Assembly: GCA_017461505.1 (NCBI GenBank)
Contig: JAFTXV010000005.1
Span: 1 to 64,000, forward strand
Direction: 5' to 3'
DNA from: Paludibacteraceae bacterium
GTDB lineage: Bacteria > Bacteroidota > Bacteroidia > Bacteroidales > Paludibacteraceae
Length of the DNA stretch: 64,000 nt
The notes under the pieces are model-generated. The model made no database searches and was not told the DNA's origin. It worked only from the letters and a program-made list of their open reading frames with translations. Position 1 is the stretch's first letter, and each line of letters starts with the position of its first letter. The translations under genes and the position numbers were made by a program. Positions 57,763 through 64,000 of this stretch are shown here, piece by piece.

Positions 57763-58662
57763 CCATCCAAGCAGTCCAGCGGTCACATTTTTGCGAAAAA
57801 GGACTAGTTTCCAGCCTTTCATAGGGTGGCCTTGTAGGGTGTAGATACTTAGCAATGCCAATGTTCCTCCCCACTTCACTACCTCTGAAGCCAATCGAGA
57901 GAGGTATTTACCTTTTGATATAGCGCGCGTGCGCATACGCTCGCTACGACCGATTTGTAGGGTTAAGCGATTGAAATAGTCTTCCTCTAACTTCGCTTGA
58001 GGAATACTATGGTGCAACACAGGAGTTGGCAAATAGAGCACCTTCATTCCCAAAGCCTTCATCTTGTCGAAGATATCCTTCTCCTCGGATGCCAATAGCA
58101 AACTGCCTTTTCTTCCCAATTCAGTATTAAACAACCCCACTCTATCGAAGATATCTTTCCGATATGCAGCATTTCCACCACCAGGGTAACGTCCTTTAGG
58201 ATACTCGCGCACCTTATCGCCATAGTTCATCCATGCTGTCAGCAGCGCTTTGGTGTAAGGCGACATCCATGACGGCTCTGCTGTTTCATACAATGGTTCT
58301 ATAGGACCACCTGCCGCCATCGTATCGGAATGAGCAGCAAAATGCTCGGCATAGATACGGATATAGTTGCTGTCCACCAAGGCATCGTCATCCACATAGA
58401 TGATAATATCCCCTTTTGCCTCTTTGATTCCCTTATTACGAGCTGCGGACAATCCTTGCTCTGGCTCTACGACATAGCGTAATGTCACTTCAGGATGCGC
58501 TGCGGTAAACTGCTCGCACACTCCATGCGTATTGTCGGTGCAGTTGTTGTCCACCAATACAATCTCGTAATCCGTTGTTGGATAGTCGTTTTTGGCGATA
58601 CTCTCCAACAATGGACCAATATATTTCTCACGATTATATGTACAAATAATAAGGGTAATCAT
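57760..58662 (-). CDS. Family 2 glycosyltransferase
   Basis: A 300-residue protein with GT-A motifs: ITLIICTYNREKYIGPLLESI, YEIVLVDNNCTDNT, DIIIYVDDDALVD (DDD metal site) and LASEEKDIF late in the fold. The C-terminus has a hydrophobic stretch (WGGTLALLSIYTL). It probably extends a surface glycan. Co-oriented with and 15 nt after the YfhO gene, a typical pairing for glycan modification. Confidence 0.88.
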   Translation of the reverse strand: MITLIICTYNREKYIGPLLESIAKNDYPTTDYEIVLVDNNCTDNTHGVCEQFTAAHPEVTLRYVVEPEQGLSAARNKGIKEAKGDIIIYVDDDALVDSNYIRIYAEHFAAHSDTMAAGGPIEPLYETAEPSWMSPYTKALLTAWMNYGDKVREYPKGRYPGGGNAAYRKDIFDRVGLFNTELGRKGSLLLASEEKDIFDKMKALGMKVLYLPTPVLHHSIPQAKLEEDYFNRLTLQIGRSERMRTRAISKGKYLSRLASEVVKWGGTLALLSIYTLQGHPMKGWKLVLFRKNVTAGLLGW

Positions 58663-58677
58663 GATGTAAAGGATTGG

Positions 58678-61248
58678 TTATTTTTTCTTTCTCCACAATG
58701 GATAGGTCAATCCTCCTGCACTCAAGAGCAGTGCCAATATCAGGATTGCCATGCTCCACTTGTCCGTTTGTTTAGCATGTGGTTGGAACTCCATCACGAG
58801 TTGGTGATGACCCGCAGGAATAACCGCAGCGCGGAGGGTATAGTTCACACGAGCAAGTTGCAATTCCATCTTCTCACCATTGTTATTCACGATATACAAG
58901 TGCCAATCATATGGATAATAGATCTCTGAGAACACTGCCACTTGGTTGCGCTCGTTCATCGATTCGTACGTGAGGCTATTGGGGGCATACGATGTCAATT
59001 GAATCAAGGTTGTATCAAAGGCCATCAATGGTGTCACCTCTGGTTTGGTAATATCCAATGCCTCGGCGAATTTCTTATCGGCTACTGCTTGCTTGTGCAA
59101 ATCAATCTCGCTCAGCAAAGCACACTCCCCGTCTGGTGTATCTACCCAAATCACCTCATCCACAAACCAACAGTTGCCCATCGCATATGGATTCTGTACG
59201 GGGGCTTGTTTGCCACCTTGCAATGGCACCACCGCATACTTCATATTGAGCATATTCAGTACTGGAAAATCCTTACCCTCATTCTCATCAGGCAGCATAA
59301 ATCCTTGTGTGCGCATCACTGTTTGCATCAATGGGTTCATCTCTTTGGAGATATGCTCATCAATCAAGTCCTGATAACGGCGCAGTTTAGCTGCGGAATA
59401 ACCACCAATAGACTTCAGTCGATAACTGGTGCGTGCATCATTGAACGTATTAGTAGCCAAATTCAATACACGATAGTACGATTCATCTTGCAGAATCTGT
59501 TGCTCGTATGGCTGCATAGCAAAATACGCATCCGCATCTTTGGCTTTTACGAAATGGTCATTGCCAAAGAAACGCTTGTTCACAGGAAGCATGTCTGCTA
59601 GTACCAATACTGCTAACGCACCATAAAAGGCGATATGGCGATAAGGCGATGAGGCGAGAGGCTGGGTATTTGATTTCCATGCATACCAATATACCACCGC
59701 AAAGCCCAATGCGATAAAGATAAACGAACGCCAAGCATCGGCTTTGATCATGGCAGTACGCTCATTGAAGATAGCATCGCGCAGCCAAGTAGGCACTTGG
59801 TTCACCCATTGTGCGTCATAACTGCTGGTAACATCCACCACGCTTGCAAACAATGCAAAGAAGAGGCACAAGCTCGCAGTCACACCACCTGCAATGAACA
59901 TATTTACACGCAGTTTCTCCCATGCTATCTTTTTATCCACAATCTGCTGCAGAGCCAAAATACCCAGCAATGGCATCGTAATCTCTGCCACTACGAGGAT
60001 ACTCTCCACTGCGCGGAACTTATTGTACATTGGGAAGTAGTTGAAGAACAATTCCGTGATCCACATCATATTTCTTCCCCACGCTAAAGCCACAGAGAAG
60101 AGTGTAGCCACCAATAGTGCCCATTTGTATGGTCCTGGCACAATCAGCAAGCCCAGTACAAACAAGAAGCAGATAATCGCTCCCATATACACAGGACCAC
60201 TGGTAAAGGCCTTCTCTCCACGATAGGTAGGCACTTGTTGGCAGAACTGCTCGGCAGAGCGTTTAGGTATGCCATTGTCCTTCATTGTCTCGCACAATTG
60301 CGACTTCTCACCCACATTATAGCCACTCGCACCACCTTCCCAGTTAGGAATAAGGAAGGTCATTGTCTCATCCACACCATAGCTCCATGCAGTAGCGTAG
60401 TCAAGACTAAGACCGCTATTGCTATTAGAAGTTGGACCGCTATCGCTGTTAGATGTTAGTTCTGAGTGTCCGCCACGCATGGTCTCTTTGAGATAGGATT
60501 GGTTCATTTCTAACCAACTGGCTTTCGTACCTACAACCAGCAGCAGACTCAGTACCAAAACGCCAAGCGATATGCCCAAATCCTTCCATGCTTTATCCTT
60601 GATGTGAATATAGAGTTCGGCACATGCCATCACACCTATGAGCATAAAGATATAATAAGTCATCTGTGGGTGGAGTGTCAAACTCAATATACCATAAAGC
60701 ACTACCAATGGTGCTCCTAACCAATATTGTTTACGAAAAATGGCATAGAATCCACCTATTACTGGCGCCAAGAAGCCCAAAGCAGCTGCTTTGGTCATGT
60801 GCCCAGCAGGAATGATGAGCAAGAAGTAGGTCGAGAAACCTATTGCCAATCCACCTATGATGCTCAACCATGGATTGATTTTGAAGCAACGTAGCATGAG
60901 GAAGAAGCCAAAGAAGTAGGCGAAAATGATACCCACAATGGCCCAATCTCCTGCAAAACCAGCATGAGAAATCTGTTCCATAGTAGCTCTCAATTCACTC
61001 GTTGGCAAATTGCCTGTGATTTGATAGGTCGGCATACCACTAAACATTGAGTTAGTCCACCATGGACTATATCCGTGCTCATCATAGAAAGTACGTGCCT
61101 CTTGCGCCGCACCTTTCCAGTTGTTTACATCACCTTGCACCAGCACTTTGCCCTCTAATAGAGGCGCACAATAAATCATTGCTATCGCCACAAATGCCAC
61201 AATTGCCACGGCATAGGGCAGCAGTTTCTTCCAATCAAATTGCTTCAT
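58678..61248 (-). CDS. YfhO-family membrane protein
   Basis: An 856-residue protein with about a dozen membrane helices in the first two thirds and one near the C-terminus, plus a soluble extracytoplasmic part (about 560-820). The early loop GKVLVQGDVNNWKGAAQEA and FSGMPTYQ are typical of YfhO in Bacteroidetes. YfhO is linked to glycosylation of lipoteichoic acid in Firmicutes and is GT-C-like. Residues about 262-275 (SNSDSGPTSNSNSG) and the ASSPYRHIA region (near 535) look like insertions from short repeats. Confidence 0.83.
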   Translation of the reverse strand: MKQFDWKKLLPYAVAIVAFVAIAMIYCAPLLEGKVLVQGDVNNWKGAAQEARTFYDEHGYSPWWTNSMFSGMPTYQITGNLPTSELRATMEQISHAGFAGDWAIVGIIFAYFFGFFLMLRCFKINPWLSIIGGLAIGFSTYFLLIIPAGHMTKAAALGFLAPVIGGFYAIFRKQYWLGAPLVVLYGILSLTLHPQMTYYIFMLIGVMACAELYIHIKDKAWKDLGISLGVLVLSLLLVVGTKASWLEMNQSYLKETMRGGHSELTSNSDSGPTSNSNSGLSLDYATAWSYGVDETMTFLIPNWEGGASGYNVGEKSQLCETMKDNGIPKRSAEQFCQQVPTYRGEKAFTSGPVYMGAIICFLFVLGLLIVPGPYKWALLVATLFSVALAWGRNMMWITELFFNYFPMYNKFRAVESILVVAEITMPLLGILALQQIVDKKIAWEKLRVNMFIAGGVTASLCLFFALFASVVDVTSSYDAQWVNQVPTWLRDAIFNERTAMIKADAWRSFIFIALGFAVVYWYAWKSNTQPLASSPYRHIAFYGALAVLVLADMLPVNKRFFGNDHFVKAKDADAYFAMQPYEQQILQDESYYRVLNLATNTFNDARTSYRLKSIGGYSAAKLRRYQDLIDEHISKEMNPLMQTVMRTQGFMLPDENEGKDFPVLNMLNMKYAVVPLQGGKQAPVQNPYAMGNCWFVDEVIWVDTPDGECALLSEIDLHKQAVADKKFAEALDITKPEVTPLMAFDTTLIQLTSYAPNSLTYESMNERNQVAVFSEIYYPYDWHLYIVNNNGEKMELQLARVNYTLRAAVIPAGHHQLVMEFQPHAKQTDKWSMAILILALLLSAGGLTYPLWRKKK

Positions 61249-61259
61249 TGTTGTATCAA

Positions 61260-61297
61260 TTAGTCCGACCTGTCGGACGAATCTGACAGGTCAGACG
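61260..61297. repeat. GTCCGACCTGTCGGAC / CTGACAGGTCAG palindromic repeat
   Basis: Two adjacent imperfect palindromes (GTCCGACCTGTCGGAC and TCTGACAGGTCAGA) fill the gap between rnfA and the YfhO gene. A short GC-rich intergenic repeat. Confidence 0.6.
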
Positions 61298-61306
61298 TTG
61301 TTCATG

Positions 61307-61900
61307 TTATACTACGCCGCTAAAACCCATGAATGCCATAGCCAAGAGGCCAGCAGTCAAAAGAGCGATAGGTGTACCTTGCATAGCTTTTGGCACTTTA
61401 GCCAACGCTAATTGCTCGCGCATACCTGCGAACAATACCAATGCCAACGCAAAACCAATAGCTGTTGCAATGGCAAACAACATACCGGTCAACAAGCCTG
61501 GTTCTGCGCCCATAGGCAGTTTATATGTGCCACTGGCTACCATGATAGCCACACCCAACAAACAGCAGTTCGTTGTGATCAATGGCAAGAACACACCCAA
61601 TGCTTGGTACAAAGATGGAGAGATCTTCTTAAGGATAATCTCAATCATCTGCACGAGAGCAGCAATCACCAAGATAAACAAGATGGTTTGCAAAAAGCCC
61701 AAGCCCCAAGCGTTCAAGAGTTGTTGCAAAAGGTAAGTCACCAATGTTGCCAATGTCATGACAAACAACACGGCAGCACCCATACCCAGCGCAGTATTGA
61801 TCTTCTTACTTACGCCCAAGAAAGGACAGATACCCAAGAACTGGCTCAATACGATATTATTCACGAATATCGCAGAGATAAATATCAAGAAATATACCAT
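61307..61900 (-). CDS. rnfA: Rnf/Rsx complex subunit A
   Basis: A 197-residue inner-membrane protein with six helices. It opens YFLIFISAIFVNNIVLSQFLG and carries PLITTNCCLLGVAI with the conserved Cys that helps bind an intramembrane iron-sulfur centre. Rnf moves electrons between ferredoxin and NAD with Na+ or H+ transport. Last rnf gene in the run shown; separated from rnfE by a 178-nt mini-hairpin array. Confidence 0.96.
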   Translation of the reverse strand: MVYFLIFISAIFVNNIVLSQFLGICPFLGVSKKINTALGMGAAVLFVMTLATLVTYLLQQLLNAWGLGFLQTILFILVIAALVQMIEIILKKISPSLYQALGVFLPLITTNCCLLGVAIMVASGTYKLPMGAEPGLLTGMLFAIATAIGFALALVLFAGMREQLALAKVPKAMQGTPIALLTAGLLAMAFMGFSGVV

Positions 61901-61915
61901 AATTATTTTCGTTTT

Positions 61916-62075
61916 TAGATCACTTCGTTGTAGTTCGCTCGTTTCACTCGCTGTAGTTCACTTCGCTGCGCTCGTTGTAGATGCTCTTTAGTCTACAGGC
62001 GCTTTGCGCCGATCTACAGGGCGTTAGCCCGATCTTCAGCCCATTGGGGCGATCTACAGGCGATAGCCGATCTAA
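61916..62075 (-). repeat. GTAGATC mini-hairpin array between rnfE and rnfA
   Basis: A run of small stems (GGCGCTTTGCGCC, GGGCGTTAGCCC, GCCCATTGGGGC, GGCGATAGCC) separated by GATCTACA, plus CGCTCGTTTCACTCG-type units. It fills nearly the whole gap. Same family as 12191-12261 and 63391-63560. Confidence 0.8.
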
Positions 62076-62078
62076 TAA

Positions 62079-62669
62079 TTATTTTTTCAAAAGTTTTTGT
62101 ACCAATGCCATCAAGTAGCCCAATACGATGAACGCACCAGGAGCGAGCACGAAAAACAACATACCATAGGTCTCGCTGTAGAGGTTCATGCCGAACAAGC
62201 TACCTGTACCAAGCAGTTCACGCACTGCACCAATCAAAGTCAATGCCAATGAGAAACCAAGACCCATACCCAGACCGTCCAAAGCAGATAAGCCAACGGT
62301 ATTCTTAGCAGCAAAGGCCTCTGCACGACCAAGTACGATACAGTTCACCACAATCAGCGGAATGAACAAACCAAGCACCTCATAGATAGCAGGCAGATAG
62401 GCTTGCATCAGGAGCTGTACCATGGTCACGAAAGTAGCAATCACCACGATAAACGCAGGGATACGCACTTTGTCAGGAATCAAATTCTTCAAGAGTGAAA
62501 TCACCACGTTCGAGCAGATAAGCACGAAAGTGGTAGCGAGTCCCATAGACATACCATTGATAGCAGAAGTGGTAGTCGCCAAAGTAGGACACATACCCAA
62601 CACGAGAGCGAATACTGGGTTCTCGCGCAAGATACCGTTCAATACGGTATTTAATGCTTTATTTTTCAT
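62079..62669 (-). CDS. rnfE: Rnf/Rsx complex subunit E
   Basis: A 196-residue inner-membrane protein, homologous in fold to RnfA. Start MKNKALNTVLNGI overlaps the rnfG stop (ATGA). Marks: ENPVFALVLGMCPTLATTTSAINGMSMG and PLIVVNCIVLGRAEAFA with the paired Cys. About six helices. Pairs with RnfA around a shared iron-sulfur site. Confidence 0.96.
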   Translation of the reverse strand: MKNKALNTVLNGILRENPVFALVLGMCPTLATTTSAINGMSMGLATTFVLICSNVVISLLKNLIPDKVRIPAFIVVIATFVTMVQLLMQAYLPAIYEVLGLFIPLIVVNCIVLGRAEAFAAKNTVGLSALDGLGMGLGFSLALTLIGAVRELLGTGSLFGMNLYSETYGMLFFVLAPGAFIVLGYLMALVQKLLKK

Positions 62670-63379
62670 TGTTGGCCTCCTTTCTGTTTTAGACAATATT
62701 GCTCAGCACATCCTCTGCCTGCACACTCCAATGGGTCATTGCCATTTGGACAAACAAATACTTCTGCTGGCTCCACCTCTACTTTCTCAATCAGCATAGG
62801 TTGTTGAGCAATTGCATTATAGGCTCTCACCACAACCTCTAAGAATGCACGAGATGTAATAGTAGAAGCGGTGATAGCATCTACATCGCCACCATCTTTG
62901 CTTACGCTGAAATTGGTAGTAGCGGGGTTCTTGCCAAGGATGTTGGACTTTGGTTTATCAGGATTGCAGAACCATGTGCTCATCAGTGCACCTAGACCTG
63001 GGGTCTCTGCTTGCTCCAATACCACATAGCGAACTACATCGCCTACATTGTTGAAACCAACCATCAGGCGGAAAGTGCCGCCGAATGGCATGTTTTGGTT
63101 ACCCTCGGTGCTTGCCTCTACGGCAGTACCGATCCACTCTTCGCCTACATACGCTTTGTATAGGGTCACGCCATTGCTCTCCTCAGCTTCAGCAATACGG
63201 ATATCGCCTTCTACCTCAGGGAGCACTTGCATGATAGCGCTTTGTTGCTTCTCAGTCATTGCCGCAGCGATAGGATCTTTGGTCAGCATATATACGCCAG
63301 CCAAAGCAGCCGCAGCCACCAACGCGATAAGCGTCAGCGATAGCAACATATTCTTAAATGAACTTTGTAATTTTGCCAT
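62666..63379 (-). CDS. rnfG: Rnf/Rsx complex subunit G
   Basis: A 237-residue protein with one N-terminal membrane anchor (LSLTLIALVAAAALAGVYML) and a periplasmic FMN-binding domain. The covalent FMN motif reads DAITASTITSRAF; the usual SGAT is here ASTI, with a Thr in the flavin-binding place. C-terminal extension with CPNGNDPLECAGRGCAEQYC, a four-cysteine tail not typical of E. coli RsxG. Overlaps rnfE by 4 nt. Confidence 0.93.
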   Translation of the reverse strand: MAKLQSSFKNMLLSLTLIALVAAAALAGVYMLTKDPIAAAMTEKQQSAIMQVLPEVEGDIRIAEAEESNGVTLYKAYVGEEWIGTAVEASTEGNQNMPFGGTFRLMVGFNNVGDVVRYVVLEQAETPGLGALMSTWFCNPDKPKSNILGKNPATTNFSVSKDGGDVDAITASTITSRAFLEVVVRAYNAIAQQPMLIEKVEVEPAEVFVCPNGNDPLECAGRGCAEQYCLKQKGGQQ

Positions 63380-63390
63380 AATACTTTTGT

Positions 63391-63560
63391 TTTAGTTCGT
63401 TTCACTATAGATCGTTCGCTTTGCTCACTGTAGATCGCTCGTTTCACTCACTGTAGATCACTTCGCTTCGCTCGTTGTAGTACTATTTTCTACAGCCCGA
63501 AGGGCGATCTACCATCTACAGGCGCTTTACGCCGATCTACAGGGCGTAAGCCCGATCTAA
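63391..63560 (-). repeat. GTAGATC mini-hairpin array between rnfD and rnfG
   Basis: GTTCGCTTTGCTCAC, CGCTCGTTTCACTCA, CACTTCGCTTCGCTCG units separated by TGTAGATC, then stems GCCCGAAGGGC, GGCGCTTTACGCC and GGGCGTAAGCCC. Contains the 36-nt block shared with 12222-12257. Confidence 0.8.
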
Positions 63561-64000
63561 TTATTTCTTTTTCTCGCCAAAACGCTTTGGGCGAATGAGG
63601 TTCAACAATGGTGCACATGCATTCATGATTAGGATAGCGAACGACATACCCTCTGGGTAAGCACCCCAAGTACGGATTACCATAACAATCACACCGATAC
63701 CCACACCGAAGATGATCTTTCCCCAGTTGCTCATAGGAGAAGTAACATAGTCGGTAGCCATGAACCATGCACCCAGCATCATACCACCGGTGCAAAGACT
63801 CAGCATCACATATTCGCCTGTGCATACGCTCTCTGGCAACATTCCAGCCCAACCAGTCACCGCAGCAAACAATGCCACAGTAGCCATGATGCTCACTGGG
63901 ATATGCCATGTGATGACGCGCTTAGCGATGAGGAAGATACCGCCTGCGAGCAAGAGCAATGCGCTCACCTCGCCAAGACTACCACCCATCTTACCGATAA
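63561..64000 (-). CDS. rnfD: Rnf/Rsx complex subunit D (partial, N-terminus outside window)
   Basis: The C-terminal about 145 residues of a multi-helix membrane protein; the frame is open to the window edge. Marks: GKMGGSLGEVSALLLLAGGIFLIAKRVITWHIP (close to residues 215-250 of RnfD) and ATDYVTSPMSNWGKIIFGVGIGVIVMVIR, ending in KRFGEKKK. RnfD carries a covalent FMN in the part not seen here. Upstream in the rnf run. Confidence 0.94.
   Translation of the reverse strand, partial: IGKMGGSLGEVSALLLLAGGIFLIAKRVITWHIPVSIMATVALFAAVTGWAGMLPESVCTGEYVMLSLCTGGMMLGAWFMATDYVTSPMSNWGKIIFGVGIGVIVMVIRTWGAYPEGMSFAILIMNACAPLLNLIRPKRFGEKKK

Overview
The window looks like a chromosomal segment of a Bacteroidales bacterium (phylum Bacteroidota); family or genus cannot be fixed from the sequence alone. 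The case rests on three things. Sixteen promoters match the Bacteroidetes form (a -33 TTTG/CTTG/ATTG, exactly 20 nt, then a -7 TAnnTTTG). Shine-Dalgarno sequences are largely absent. The gene set is typical of the group: lspA-DUF4296, DUF4924, YfhO, PCMD, a GH3-family adenylating enzyme, RprY-like regulator, TamB-like protein and Rnf complex. No phage, insertion sequence or CRISPR array was seen.

Layout. 1-380: the 3' end of an rRNA operon (23S end, 5S, terminator). 452-1460: an AT-rich CatA-like acetyltransferase and two gene remnants. 1471-9164 (minus): a six-gene operon of secreted proteins (four lipoproteins, one secreted helical protein, one OmpA-family protein) with its own promoter, about 400-nt leader and terminator. 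9195-12192: a small unknown gene, a tiny GNAT, a queuosine-precursor transporter and holA. 12193-24885: core genes, including metK under a SAM-II-type riboswitch with an attenuator, lspA, ribosomal genes rplM-rpsI-rpsB-tsf, a DUF5009 acyltransferase, ribF, a GH53 galactanase and pnp. 24936-31067 (minus): tamB-like and comM. 31300-33581: structured non-coding sequence, then an LTA-synthase-like phosphoglycerol transferase. 33588-41797 (minus): nth, DUF4924, hslR-like, pth, rplY, tRNA-Gln, a PCMD protein, tyrS, pepD, ansA. 41975-45394 (minus): GH3, HAD and PlsC-like genes. 45526-50551 (minus): an orphan response regulator, helix-hairpin-helix protein, xseA, comEC, rpe. 50596-57676: thiL, a glycosyltransferase, kdsC-like, then a surface-decoration cluster of an IspD/TarI cytidylyltransferase, a LicC-aminotransferase fusion, an ornithine-cyclodeaminase-like protein and LicD. 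57760-64000 (minus): a glycosyltransferase, YfhO, and rnfA, rnfE, rnfG and partial rnfD.

The parts most likely to hold undescribed biology are: (1) the 1.5-8.7 kb lipoprotein operon, in which two proteins share an apparently unnamed Cys-framed repeat; (2) the CDP-headgroup cluster at 53.4-57.7 kb, headed by two different motif pairs each spaced exactly 41 bp; (3) two families of intergenic mini-hairpin repeats, related phrases of which have entered the reading frames of the queuosine transporter, the IspD/TarI gene and probably YfhO; (4) unassigned structured RNA regions at 31.3-31.7 kb and 12.3-12.6 kb. All functional names come from reading motifs by eye; no database search was possible.
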